Source: Hespellia sp. (GTDB lineage: Bacteria; Bacillota; Clostridia; Lachnospirales; Lachnospiraceae). Taken from it: a stretch of 61,770 nt of DNA. The DNA is taken from assembly GCA_028689735.1 (NCBI GenBank), contig JAQVCP010000015.1, positions 1-61,770 of the forward strand, in the 5' to 3' direction. The first letter of the stretch is position 1. Every line of letters starts with the position of its first letter. Positions 48,292 to 57,294 of this stretch are shown here, piece after piece. Under the pieces are notes generated by a model. That model was not told where the DNA came from. It did not search any database and was given only the letters and a program-made list of their open reading frames with translations. Both the position numbers and the translations under genes were made by a program.

Positions 48292-49141
48292 TGTTTGCCT
48301 CCTGTTCATCAAAGTAGAAAAAGAAATAATTCTTCATTTTCTCTTTATCCACTGTTATTTGTGACTTTTCCTCAGTTATACCCTTGGAAAATAGTAATTT
48401 TGATAATCCGAGTGATTCTGCCAGCCTTCTGCCGCACCACTCTGTCCTTGAGAAAAACGGTGTAAACCAGAACTCCTGTCCTTCCTTTTCTACCGGAATC
48501 AATGTGGATCCGCAGAGTGGATTTGTAATCGTATTAGCTATGGCCACATATCCAGGGCAACCGAGTAGCGAAAGTTGTATGTAGCACATCATCCCCACAA
48601 CTCTGTCTATGTCTTGTCCAATAAACAACACATCTCTCTGATAATTGATTTTTTTATCCCTTAGCGAATTTGCAGCTGCAACCAATGTCGCACCAGCTCC
48701 GCACGCAGGATCATTAACCGATATGTAACCTCTGCGGTCTATTTCCCTCTGGACACCATCGCCTATGCTTATCTGTGCCATACATTTGCAAATGGAATAC
48801 GGTGTGAAGAACTGACCTTTCCAATGGCTTCCAAGTTCAAGGGTCATGTACATTTTTCCAAGGAAGTCTTGGTCCGGATTCCTCTCCATGGCCATTGTTA
48901 TGACTACAAACAGTTTGGATATCACTTCTACTGAACCAAGCCTTCCTATGCACTGTTTGTACTCTCTTTCCCTTTTTTCGTATCGCTCCGGTGTATGATC
49001 AGTTGCATTACTCAGACTGCAGGCGATTGCTGTCATAACATCCGCCCATACTTCCCACGCACTTCGCGAATAGCATAAGGTCTTGAAAATATCCAGAAAT
49101 TCTTTCTCCGTTCCGATTATTTCATCGTTTTTCGCTGTCAA
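48272..49141 (-). CDS. N6-adenine methylase-like protein without NPPY
   Basis: The 289-residue product has a type I/HsdM-like SAM domain: WKGQFFTPYSICKCM (about 107-121), NDPACGAGATLVAAANSL (motif I, about 143-160) and FIGQDIDRVVGMMCYIQL. Where an N6 methylase should have NPPY/F it reads NPLCGSTL (about 207-214). The start is TTG, 7 nt after AAGGAGGT. It may bind SAM or DNA without normal adenine methylation, or have another chemistry. No restriction gene accompanies it. Confidence 0.8.
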   Translation of the reverse strand: MTAKNDEIIGTEKEFLDIFKTLCYSRSAWEVWADVMTAIACSLSNATDHTPERYEKREREYKQCIGRLGSVEVISKLFVVITMAMERNPDQDFLGKMYMTLELGSHWKGQFFTPYSICKCMAQISIGDGVQREIDRRGYISVNDPACGAGATLVAAANSLRDKKINYQRDVLFIGQDIDRVVGMMCYIQLSLLGCPGYVAIANTITNPLCGSTLIPVEKEGQEFWFTPFFSRTEWCGRRLAESLGLSKLLFSKGITEEKSQITVDKEKMKNYFFFYFDEQEANNGSDAF

Positions 49142-49146
49142 GGCAG

Positions 49147-49767
49147 CTACCTCCTTAGTAACTCATTCAATCTCTGCTTTATATGTTCTGGCGGACCTTC
49201 GCCGGCAGGAGATTCTTTCTCCGGAATCTCTTCCTGTTTTTTCTCTTCGATCTGGTACTCTTTTGGAACGTATTGTTCTATAAGCAATGATTTCTCACGT
49301 TCAACGAACATCGGTAATTGCTTCCGGCTACGCACTGCATTGGCTTTCTCTTCGTAGGCCATTCTGAAATTTGCTCTTGTCGCATCTGGATTGTTACCAT
49401 GGCATATATTGTTCCATCCAATATTCTTCACAACCTCCACAGTCAGTTCATCCATTTTTTCGTAGGCCTCAAGAGGTCTCTCCCATCCGTATGTGGAAAC
49501 TGCCTTTTGCACAGTTCCCCAAGCTTCATCGAAGCTCTTTATCTGCTTTCCGAATCGAGCCGCACATTGCTTTCTTATCTCTGCAATGCTCGGTGGGAAA
49601 GTATTCGTGCTTATGTGCTCAAGAACCGCATTCTGGACTATTTTGTAATCCATGTCCTGCAACATCATGTACCAAAAATCCATTGATGCCTTGTCTTCCA
49701 GAACCTTCGATGCAGGATATGCTGATTTAATTCCTATCGCAATCGTCGCAAATTCTTCTTTATTCAC
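49147..49767 (-). CDS. Replicative helicase loader/inhibitor-like protein
   Basis: The GTG at 49767 overlaps the stop of the upstream initiator gene and follows AAGGGAGTGG. The 206-residue product fits the G39P-type loader: SMDFWYMMLQDMDYKIVQNA, VLEHISTNTFPPSIAEIRKQ and SFDEAWGTVQKAVSTYGW. It should connect the phage initiator to host helicase DnaB/DnaC. Confidence 0.82.
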   Translation of the reverse strand: MNKEEFATIAIGIKSAYPASKVLEDKASMDFWYMMLQDMDYKIVQNAVLEHISTNTFPPSIAEIRKQCAARFGKQIKSFDEAWGTVQKAVSTYGWERPLEAYEKMDELTVEVVKNIGWNNICHGNNPDATRANFRMAYEEKANAVRSRKQLPMFVEREKSLLIEQYVPKEYQIEEKKQEEIPEKESPAGEGPPEHIKQRLNELLRR

Positions 49768-50515
49768 TCGCCCACTCCCTTGCACTGGCGGCAAACTGCT
49801 CTACTCTGGATCCACCTTGAGGTTTTACATAACCTTTAGTGCCTCCGCTGTCCTGCTCTTTTTGCAACCAGGTATTTATAAATCGTCTGATTCCTTTTTC
49901 CGTCTTCCGCTTGGTAGGGTTTGCATTCAACCACCCCTTCATGCTTCTAAGGCATTGCATAACATCAACAGCAGGATATAATTCTATCCATTCCTCTACG
50001 TCCTTTTGATACACCGAATATTCAGCACCAGAATTTAATGTCATAGTAATTACAGATGGTTCCGGTGGTATGGGCGGAGGAGCTAATCGCTCCGAGCTAT
50101 TCGGATTGGATTCCGTATTGGATTTCGAATTGGATTGGATTGGATTACGGGGACTATTGCAACCATCTGAATACAATTGAATGCAAGTTTCATCAAAAGC
50201 AGGATACTTACTCTTCTTTGCTCTGATATTCTGATGACGTTCCCATGTGACTAATTGGAGATAAGGCTTCCCTTGGCATTCATATCCAATCAGCAATCCA
50301 GCTGTCGACAAATTATTCAAAGCCTTTTCAATCTCTGCCGGCTTTAGGTCCTTCAATGGAAAGCAAGAACCTTTAATAATTGCTGGTCTTCCGTCGTATC
50401 TTCCATAATCGTCACAGTTGACAATGAGACGGTAGAACAATACTTCCTCGAACCAGGATAGTTGATCAACAGAATCGCTTCTGCATATCGACTCCTTTAG
50501 TATCCTGTTCGGCAT
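49760..50515 (-). CDS. Phage replication initiator (replisome organizer)
   Basis: The 251-residue product has an N-terminal winged-helix organizer domain: RILKESICRSDSVDQLSWFE, EVLFYRLIVNCDDYGRYDGR and PYLQLVTWERHQNIRAKKSK. A low-complexity Asn/Ser/Pro linker (about 118-140) follows, and a C-terminal primase/loader-binding helix domain (TEKGIRRFINTWLQKEQD). The DNA for the linker contains AATCC iterons that may be the origin. Confidence 0.87.
   Translation of the reverse strand: MPNRILKESICRSDSVDQLSWFEEVLFYRLIVNCDDYGRYDGRPAIIKGSCFPLKDLKPAEIEKALNNLSTAGLLIGYECQGKPYLQLVTWERHQNIRAKKSKYPAFDETCIQLYSDGCNSPRNPIQSNSKSNTESNPNSSERLAPPPIPPEPSVITMTLNSGAEYSVYQKDVEEWIELYPAVDVMQCLRSMKGWLNANPTKRKTEKGIRRFINTWLQKEQDSGGTKGYVKPQGGSRVEQFAASAREWASE
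50101..50150. repeat. GGATT/AATCC iterons, candidate replication origin
   Basis: GGATT occurs six times in about 45 bp (105, 110, 122, 134, 139 and 144 after 50000), within the initiator gene. Phage origins commonly lie inside initiator genes as iterons. The same DNA encodes a low-complexity Asn/Ser/Pro linker, so repeat expansion without an origin role remains possible. Confidence 0.5.
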
Positions 50516-50534
50516 TGTGCATCACCTCTTCTCT

Positions 50535-50558
50535 GGAACCGCCCTTGCAGGCGGCTCC
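50535..50558. terminator. GC-rich hairpin between SbcDC and initiator genes
   Basis: GGAACCGCC/GGCGGCTCC (one wobble) encloses a short loop and, on the plus strand, is followed by ATTATTTTTATT. No rightward gene needs it. On the minus strand it may act as an intergenic RNA stabiliser or weak terminator. Confidence 0.45.
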
Positions 50559-50565
50559 ATTATTT

Positions 50566-53500
50566 TTATTCATAAATCACCTTGCTTCCCTCATCTGTCT
50601 TGATAACATCAAGGCTCTGTGGGAATCTGGCTTTCATTGTTGGGTCATGTGTTATGGCCATAATCTTCAAATCCGGGTACCGGCTCTGAATGGTCTCCAG
50701 AGCATCGCAGTATGCTTGTATTCCTTCACTGTCAAGGAATGGTGGCTCGTCGATGAAGAGCATTCCAAGCTGGATGCCAGCTGACGAGGACTTGATTTCA
50801 GCGAGTGCAAGGATTACGGATAACGATGCCTTAACCTTTTCCCCGCCAGACTTGGACAGGTATGGAAGAACCGTTTTTCCGTACTCTTCGATGAAGATAT
50901 CCAATGTTACGACTTCTTTTTGTGTATTGGATTTGATTACCTTTTCCGTCTGGAACTCAATTCCCATTTTCCCTCCGGTCATCTGACCAAGGATGCTGCT
51001 TGATACCTCTGTAAGCTTCGGTACCAATGATCTGATAATCTGATGTGGTATTCCATCCTGTGAGAAAGCTGATTTCAAAGTATCGTAATCAGAGAATTCT
51101 CTCGAAAGGTCACGCACCTGTTTCTGAATAGTCGCAATTTCTGTCTGCAGTCTATCCTTCTCTTCGATTTTCTGAATCAGAGAGCCGACTTCCTGTTGTT
51201 TATTGGCAACGGATTTCTGAACTACCATAAGCTGATTGTCAATTCCAGATATTTCAGCTTTGAGTTGAGTGACATCGAGTGTTGCACCCTGTGTGTTGGC
51301 CAGCTCTTCTTTTGCCTCTGCAAGTTCTCTTTCAATCTCCGACAGGCGGATAACTTCATCTGCCTGCTGACTCTCAGCATTCTTCTTTCGCTCCTTGATA
51401 ACAGGATAGGTTCCAGCTTTATCCACGTACGGTTTCAAAAGTGATATTTCAGTGGAAACCTCGTTATGCTTTTCAGCCGCAGACCGATAAGTAGGAATTG
51501 CTGATTCTATTTCAGATGCCTTTAATTTGACCTCTGAGAGCCTTTTTTCTGCTTCAGCTATATTTGACTGATAATTGGTAATCGAAGCTGAAATCAAAGC
51601 GATACGGCTTTCTCTCTGGTTCAATTCATCAAGTTTTGCAACATACGGTTTCAGTTCTGTAACCTTTTCTGAAAGACTGGAAATGATGGACTCATCGAAT
51701 GACAATGCCTCGATCTGCTTGCATACTTCAACAAATTTATCCTGCAATGGGATTCTCTCTGTTTTCTCTTTTTCCCTGATTTCATCGTATCTAACACCGA
51801 ATTCTTCAAGCTGCTTCTTCGCATTCAGAGCATCCAGAAGGAAACCGCATTTAGCATTTTCAATATCAACGCACTCCACATTGTCCAGAATTTCTGTTTT
51901 CTTCTTTAGTGTTTCTTCTTCTCTCCTCAAAGTCTCGAAAAATCCACTGTATTTTGAATCGCACATCTGAATTGCATAATCAGCAGACTGCTTATTCTGA
52001 ACTAAAATACGATATTGTCTTTCCTTATCATGTGCCTCATCCAGAAGCTTCTTCTGATTTTCATATTCAGCTGCATTATTCCGAATAACGACATCATCTG
52101 CAGACTGTCTCATTGATTCTATTTCAGCCTGTTTCACTTCAATAGTCGTGTTCAGACCTGCAATCGTGGATTCTTCTCTCCCAATCTGGCTTTGAAGTCT
52201 CGAAAGCTCCTCTGCCTTTAACTGATATACGGCGGCTGTCTGAGAAAGTTCTTTGTCCTGCTCCACAAGTCTGTTGTATCTGTCTACTCTTTCATTTGTT
52301 GCTGATTCATCAGCCAATGCCGATTCGCACCCTGTAATAGTTACACCGAGAGAAGCTATTATTTGCCCTGTAGCAGCCTTTTTCGCTTCCAAGGTATTTA
52401 CAGACATTTGAACCTTATTTCGCCTTTCCTCGGCTTCATTCTGCATTCTGAGAACCAACGATTTATCTTCTTTTTCAGATGTGAGTTTCTGAATCTGCTC
52501 CTGTGAAACTGCAATTTCTCTGTCGATGATTTCTTTTTCATCTTCCGGTGTTCCATATCCGTGAATTGTGTTTGTGTGAATCTCGATGGTTTTCTTTTTT
52601 CCTGCAATATCACGTTTCAGAATTCCAAGCTGGTCTCTGGCCAACCCTTCCATTATTCCGTAAATTCCAAGTCCAAGAAGGTTTGAAAGAACTCCTACAC
52701 GCTCTTCCTTTCCGGCTTCTAAAAATAAACCGTACTGATCCTGCATAATAAGAACACATGCTTTAAATGTCAGACTATCCATACCGAGTACACGGACGAT
52801 TTCAGCCTGTGTATCATTGATTTTTTCCTTAGAGCGGTCAGTCCACTCATTTTCAACAAACTCCGAAAGATTCAAGGTAGGCTTCCCTGATTTTGTTCTG
52901 GTTCTTACCACACGGAATACCTTTTCTCCAAGTCCAAATGTAAATGTAATGGAACCAGAACGTGCCTTTTCATCATTGCGGATCCATCCGGTGTTTGTTC
53001 CCTCTCTTGGTTCTTCAAATAAGCAGTCAAGAATCGCATCCATGAACAGGGATGACTTGCCGGCACCATTCTGGCCGTTGATAGTACAAAAGCTTATATC
53101 TTCAAATGAGAAGCTCTGCTCTACATAGTTTCTGTAGTTTTTAACAGCAATCTCTTTTGGAACGAATGTGCCAAAGAATTCAGAAACCGCTTCATTGGCC
53201 AATGCTCTTGCAATGATTGGTCTTGCTCGTTCGACAATTTGGTCTATTTCAGCTGGTTCAATTTGCTTCTCAGACAGATATTGCAATAGATTCGTTTCCG
53301 GATCGTCATATTTGGACAATTCCGTCCTGTTCGCATTTTCCAGCTTATCCATGGAAATATCTGATTTCCAAAATGCTCCTGCATCATACAGAGCCTTTTC
53401 AATCTGGAAAGCATTGAAAGCTTTCTTCTGATCCGGTGTGCAGCTGTAAATAATTCTCACGATTTTATCTGCAACATCATTCTGTGCAAATGTCATAGGA

Positions 53501-54414
53501 AGCATATCTGGATTGGTAATTGCCTGCTCAACATCGGATACAGACCATGTAATAGTCTTGAACTCACGATATGGTGTTTTGCGAAAGTATGAGGTCGCAT
53601 AAGAAAATCTCCTGCTCACAACATCCTCGCTGAACTCGTGAATCCAGAAGCCACGCTCCTGTCCTTCATCGTTAAAGTTCATTGCATTTATGGCGCCGGA
53701 ATAGAATACATTTTTCAGACCATGAATTTCCTGTGGTCTGTGAATATGTCCAAGTGCAACCAGATTATAATCAGCTGCCAGAAGCATTTCCTGCGTGATT
53801 ACAGGTTCAAACTGAGTAAGGAACTGTGTCTGTCCGCTCTCTGTATTGCATCCAGGTACCGTGTAGTGAGACATGAGAATTGTTGTTTTATCTGGACTGC
53901 ACATTGATTTCAGACCAACTACCGCATTTCCCAATTCATCAGAGAACGTCTGGTTCTCCTGCTCTTTTGATAAGCCAGGATATTTTGCTCTGAATTGCCC
54001 CTTATCGAAACCAGGTACAACAACAATATCAACCATGCCGGACTGTACAACCGTAGGCTCTGTGATGATTTTTACATTGTCTACCAACTCAAAATGTGCT
54101 TTCAATTCATCGAATGCTTCCTGTGAATCATGGTTTGGTGTTCCCCTCATTACAACAACAAGCTTTGCAGCCTTCGACAGTTCCATGATTACTCCACGAG
54201 CCTGTAATACCTCTCTGTGGCTTCTTCCCTGCCAAATTTCTGCCTGATGGAAAATATCTCCGGACACAAGAACCAACTCCGGGTGCTCTTCATTCGCAAC
54301 TCTTATCATTTCCATAAGACATTTCATTGTGTCCTCAGAGCGGAGATTTACTCCGCCCTCCTCTGGACCTTTAAAAGAACCGATATGCCAATCGGCAGTA
54401 TGTAATACTTTCAT
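50566..54414 (-). CDS. Fused SbcD-SbcC (Mre11-Rad50-like) recombination protein
   Basis: One 1282-residue polypeptide joins both subunits. The N-terminal 300 residues are an Mre11/SbcD nuclease: HTADWHIGSF (D8, H10), LVSGDIFHQ, GTPNHD (91-96) and LGHIHRPQ (221-228). From about residue 421 follows an SbcC ATPase: NGQNGAGKSSLF (446-457, Walker A), a long coiled coil (about 600-1080), SKSGGEKVKASLSVIL (ABC signature) and GMLFIDEPPF (Walker B). The usual CxxC hook is not evident; VECVDIENAKC lies in the coil instead. Phages and bacteria normally keep the two genes separate. Confidence 0.93.
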   Translation of the reverse strand: MKVLHTADWHIGSFKGPEEGGVNLRSEDTMKCLMEMIRVANEEHPELVLVSGDIFHQAEIWQGRSHREVLQARGVIMELSKAAKLVVVMRGTPNHDSQEAFDELKAHFELVDNVKIITEPTVVQSGMVDIVVVPGFDKGQFRAKYPGLSKEQENQTFSDELGNAVVGLKSMCSPDKTTILMSHYTVPGCNTESGQTQFLTQFEPVITQEMLLAADYNLVALGHIHRPQEIHGLKNVFYSGAINAMNFNDEGQERGFWIHEFSEDVVSRRFSYATSYFRKTPYREFKTITWSVSDVEQAITNPDMLPMTFAQNDVADKIVRIIYSCTPDQKKAFNAFQIEKALYDAGAFWKSDISMDKLENANRTELSKYDDPETNLLQYLSEKQIEPAEIDQIVERARPIIARALANEAVSEFFGTFVPKEIAVKNYRNYVEQSFSFEDISFCTINGQNGAGKSSLFMDAILDCLFEEPREGTNTGWIRNDEKARSGSITFTFGLGEKVFRVVRTRTKSGKPTLNLSEFVENEWTDRSKEKINDTQAEIVRVLGMDSLTFKACVLIMQDQYGLFLEAGKEERVGVLSNLLGLGIYGIMEGLARDQLGILKRDIAGKKKTIEIHTNTIHGYGTPEDEKEIIDREIAVSQEQIQKLTSEKEDKSLVLRMQNEAEERRNKVQMSVNTLEAKKAATGQIIASLGVTITGCESALADESATNERVDRYNRLVEQDKELSQTAAVYQLKAEELSRLQSQIGREESTIAGLNTTIEVKQAEIESMRQSADDVVIRNNAAEYENQKKLLDEAHDKERQYRILVQNKQSADYAIQMCDSKYSGFFETLRREEETLKKKTEILDNVECVDIENAKCGFLLDALNAKKQLEEFGVRYDEIREKEKTERIPLQDKFVEVCKQIEALSFDESIISSLSEKVTELKPYVAKLDELNQRESRIALISASITNYQSNIAEAEKRLSEVKLKASEIESAIPTYRSAAEKHNEVSTEISLLKPYVDKAGTYPVIKERKKNAESQQADEVIRLSEIERELAEAKEELANTQGATLDVTQLKAEISGIDNQLMVVQKSVANKQQEVGSLIQKIEEKDRLQTEIATIQKQVRDLSREFSDYDTLKSAFSQDGIPHQIIRSLVPKLTEVSSSILGQMTGGKMGIEFQTEKVIKSNTQKEVVTLDIFIEEYGKTVLPYLSKSGGEKVKASLSVILALAEIKSSSAGIQLGMLFIDEPPFLDSEGIQAYCDALETIQSRYPDLKIMAITHDPTMKARFPQSLDVIKTDEGSKVIYE

Positions 54415-54854
54415 TCAAGTACCTCCTTGGTAGCTTTCATAGCAAATGCCATGTTTATAAGTTGTCTGTGCAATATTTCTAATGTAGCATCAGCGATTCC
54501 GCAGAAATCAATGCCGTCTCCGCTCCATTCTTCTCCAACAAACAGAACATTTCCGAGAATCGGATTGCCGTGTCTATCTGTTTCATATAAATAGCTCCCG
54601 ATGTAATTAGGTACCGGATCAGGCTTGAGAGCGAACTCTTCATCCACGAGCATACACACGCATTGACCAGCTATTTTCGTTGGTCTTCCAACCATGTGAA
54701 GATCTGTATAAAGCCTTTGTGGTCTTACATGCTCATAAAGTCTGCAATCATCGCCTATCAACTTCCTAAGGACTTCATTCTGCTCCGAGTGTGTTCCTTC
54801 CGGGAAATCATGCAATGTGATTTCCTCGTCCGTAGTAACTCTTATCAGTTTCAT
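54411..54854 (-). CDS. DUF3846-like phage protein
   Basis: The ATG at 54854 follows GAGGTGGTG and gives 147 residues with RLIYEH-like and CMLVDEEFALKPDPVPNYIG, then SYLYETDRHGNPILGNVLFV, typical of DUF3846 early proteins (CMLVDEE ... N..GS..Y.TD.HG.PI.GN.L). It overlaps both neighbours by 4 bp. Function unknown. Confidence 0.8.
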   Translation of the reverse strand: MKLIRVTTDEEITLHDFPEGTHSEQNEVLRKLIGDDCRLYEHVRPQRLYTDLHMVGRPTKIAGQCVCMLVDEEFALKPDPVPNYIGSYLYETDRHGNPILGNVLFVGEEWSGDGIDFCGIADATLEILHRQLINMAFAMKATKEVLE

Positions 54855-55996
54855 CGTGCACCACCTCTCTGGCACTTCACACATAGAGGTCTGCCGAATT
54901 TATCAATGGAATACTCATACACTTTTTCACTTATAGTAGAACCGCAGCTGTCGCAAACGTATCCTGCCTGTTCCTGCGGTGCACTCTGTGTTGTTTGAGG
55001 TTCTTGCCTCTGGTCCTGATCAAACCTATTCTGCTCATGTTCCTCTTGCATCGGAGGTTCATCAATAGTCGGTGCCGTATCCGATGAAAATGCAGGATTG
55101 TCAGCAAACTCTTCCGGGTCAAACACTGATTTCTCTTCTGGTATTCCAATTGGCGGTGCCGATGAAACCACAGGTACTGCTCCGAATAATGAACCAATAG
55201 AGTTCATTCCTTGAGACAAAACAACTTTTCTAACTTCTAGATCCGTATAGTCCGGAGAGAACGTAACACGAGGAATTGCAAATGGCTTTGATAGTTCTTC
55301 CTTTGTATACTGACCTTTCAATCCTGTAAGTGCTCTTATTACTCGGTTGATTGCTCCTGTCATGGCTTTTTCAGCTGCGGTCTTACGAAGCAATGTCATG
55401 TTCACCAGAACAGAACGCTCTATGTACTTCTCTCTGTCCGAATCATCGATAACGTATGCTTGGCACTTGTTACCCCATTTGTCAGAAGAATCAATCCATT
55501 TTCCTTTAAACATCTCTGCCGCTGATTTAGCAGCCTTATTGTCAGTGATACCTTTAATCGACTTATCCATAAATTCGATTCGGAAATTTGCTTCTTCATC
55601 ATCAAGACAGATAACCTTTTCGTCTGCATGCGTCTTACCAGTTCCATCCGGCATACGCATTGCACCATAGGCCTTTGCCTTATATGTGTTCTGATCAACC
55701 CTAGTTCCATAAGTATGGTCTGGATCGAACTGAATGCCGGCAGCTGCGGCTAATTTCATAAGTAGTGGTTTTGCAGGGGAGAACGTTTCTACCCAAATAT
55801 CTTTTCCTTGCTGATTCTTTCCAGCTTTTACGGAACCGACTTTGAAAACGTCTCCAGAATTTTCAGATGTGTCTACCGGCACTTCCATGACGGTGATTTT
55901 GTAGAACGGGTTCATTTGAACCTCTGTTGATGCTGGCATAAGTAGATTACAACCAGCGTACTTCTGCTGAATTTCAGCGAGTGCATTGTTTTGCAT
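54851..55996 (-). CDS. Putative recombination-associated protein with zinc ribbon
   Basis: The 381-residue product reads EKYIERSVLVNMTLLRKTAA, EKAMTGAINRVIRALTGLKG and YTKEELSKPFAIPRVTF. This A..KA..RAIR.LLG.K ... YT.eEL..PF pattern is found in single-strand annealing and related early proteins of Firmicute phages, but I cannot place it firmly in Erf, Rad52 or RecT. The C-terminus is a zinc ribbon (YVCDSCGSTIS ... CVKCQ). It lies beside SbcDC in the usual place of an annealing protein. Confidence 0.6.
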   Translation of the reverse strand: MQNNALAEIQQKYAGCNLLMPASTEVQMNPFYKITVMEVPVDTSENSGDVFKVGSVKAGKNQQGKDIWVETFSPAKPLLMKLAAAAGIQFDPDHTYGTRVDQNTYKAKAYGAMRMPDGTGKTHADEKVICLDDEEANFRIEFMDKSIKGITDNKAAKSAAEMFKGKWIDSSDKWGNKCQAYVIDDSDREKYIERSVLVNMTLLRKTAAEKAMTGAINRVIRALTGLKGQYTKEELSKPFAIPRVTFSPDYTDLEVRKVVLSQGMNSIGSLFGAVPVVSSAPPIGIPEEKSVFDPEEFADNPAFSSDTAPTIDEPPMQEEHEQNRFDQDQRQEPQTTQSAPQEQAGYVCDSCGSTISEKVYEYSIDKFGRPLCVKCQRGGAR

Positions 55997-56038
55997 AGTT
56001 TACCTCCATATTGTATAATTTGATTGATTTATAATGCC

Positions 56039-56332
56039 CTAATATGCTACAATATGGGTGCTTGAAGGAGTGCTCTGGTCTTTGACCGAGTGCTCTTTTT
56101 CCATATCTTTTAGCATGGAGCATAAATCCATAGTGAAGTGAGAAAATGTAAGTGATATCACATATTCCTCTGTTAATTTGACCAGGTACCAATGTTGCAT
56201 TACCACAGTACGATGGTCTTTCTCATAGATATATTTCTGTTTCCGCTTCGCGTATTCCAAAGCTTCTTCAAACTGACTGTCTGTTATTTCACATTTGAGT
56301 AGATCTTCAACCTCTTTCTTCGCAACTTCCAT
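56039..56332 (-). CDS. 97-residue early phage protein
   Basis: GGAGGT precedes the ATG. The product is helical and charged in the first half (EVAKKEVEDLLKCEITDSQF) and has hydrophobic beta-like parts after (YLVKLTEEYVISLTFSHFTM). No family is recognised. It is probably a small regulator. Confidence 0.65.
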   Translation of the reverse strand: MEVAKKEVEDLLKCEITDSQFEEALEYAKRKQKYIYEKDHRTVVMQHWYLVKLTEEYVISLTFSHFTMDLCSMLKDMEKEHSVKDQSTPSSTHIVAY

Positions 56333-56334
56333 AA

Positions 56335-56520
56335 TTACCTCCGGTAATACTTGAAAAATTTACTAATTGACCATAAGCAAAACAGGAACGTCGCACAAAT
56401 CAGCATATATTCCCCTCCGATTGCCTCATATCCTCTTTCCTTATACGCATAAGTGATTGCCCACTGTCCAACGAAGTAAGAAACCGCCATACTGTAAAAC
56501 AGCTCCAGAGCAACAGTCAT
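56335..56520 (-). CDS. Small two-helix membrane protein
   Basis: From the ATG at 56520, which overlaps the preceding stop as ATGA, the 61-residue product has two hydrophobic helices (VALELFYSMAVSYFVGQW; MLICATFLFCLWSISKFF). A longer frame to 56661 is also open, but its added residues overlap a convincing zinc-ribbon gene in another frame. Function unknown. Confidence 0.6.
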   Translation of the reverse strand: MTVALELFYSMAVSYFVGQWAITYAYKERGYEAIGGEYMLICATFLFCLWSISKFFKYYRR

Positions 56521-56657
56521 CGCCCTTTCCAAAATCGTTGGCTTTCTTCTTTTTTTCTTTTCGCTTCGCATTGCGGACAAATATAACCGGACTTTGGAAT
56601 CTTCTGTAACACACTGATGTTCCAGGTCCTCTGACAGCTCATGCACTTTGCATTCAC
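56517..56657 (-). CDS. Zinc-ribbon phage protein, 46 residues
   Basis: A GTG at 56657 opens CMSCQRTWNISVLQKIPKSG then YICPQCEAKRKK: CxxC ... CPxC with a conserved Trp, a small DNA- or RNA-binding ribbon common in Clostridial phages. The ATGA overlap with the membrane protein supports it. A competing ATG at 56661 in another frame has better ribosome-binding-site spacing. Confidence 0.65.
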   Translation of the reverse strand: MNAKCMSCQRTWNISVLQKIPKSGYICPQCEAKRKKEESQRFWKGR

Positions 56658-56673
56658 ACATTTCTTCCCCCTC

Positions 56674-57294
56674 CTATTTGTAAAAATTTGAATTGCCATG
56701 TTGAAACAGGAACTGCAGGTTCCGACTATGCCAATTATCTGAGTTGGCACAGCTTTCAAAATATAAAGCTCCTTGGCTGATATCATCTTCTGAACCGGTT
56801 ACTATGTAGAACGCTTCCCAGCAATCATCGTTTGGCTCTACTCTGTCGAATCGGCCATCTAATATAGGTGTGAACTGATTCTTCTCGTAAATAACATCCT
56901 TGATGCTGTTCGGAAATTCCGAACTACTCACTCGGTTCAATACTGTCTCAATGACCAATACCTTGCCTGTTATGTCTTCTCCCTCTGCTTCTGCCATTGC
57001 AATTTTCGTAAGCAGATAAGCTTCTTCGTAGCTGAATGGTTCATATGGGTTTGTTTCCTCTGTTTCCTCTGATTCCGTTATCACAATGGTTTCAATCGGA
57101 TTGTATGCAACGGATACCATGAGGTCAGAAAGTGCTCTGGAAACACCAGCATTCAGTTCTGTGCTTTCAACGTAATATTCAGTTTTCTCCGTAGGCTCTG
57201 CCTGGGTATTTGTTACTGCCATTACTGAAATCGTGGAACATATCATGCCAGCTGCCAACCCGATGTAAGCCCTTCTATACAACCGCTTTCTCAA
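56674..57294 (-). CDS. SleB-like cell-wall hydrolase, secreted
   Basis: The TTG start at 57294 is 9 nt after GGAGG. The 206-residue product begins with a signal peptide (RAYIGLAAGMICSTISVMAV). Residues about 95-206 form a Hydrolase_2/SleB domain: LLTKIAMAEAEGEDITGKVL, VIETVLNRVSSSEFPNSIKD and GALYFESCANSDNWHSRNLQ. SleB enzymes cleave spore-cortex muramic-lactam glycan. The position in the early region, far from lysis genes, suggests a role in lysogeny, entry or sporulation rather than lysis. Confidence 0.88.
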   Translation of the reverse strand: MRKRLYRRAYIGLAAGMICSTISVMAVTNTQAEPTEKTEYYVESTELNAGVSRALSDLMVSVAYNPIETIVITESEETEETNPYEPFSYEEAYLLTKIAMAEAEGEDITGKVLVIETVLNRVSSSEFPNSIKDVIYEKNQFTPILDGRFDRVEPNDDCWEAFYIVTGSEDDISQGALYFESCANSDNWHSRNLQFLFQHGNSNFYK

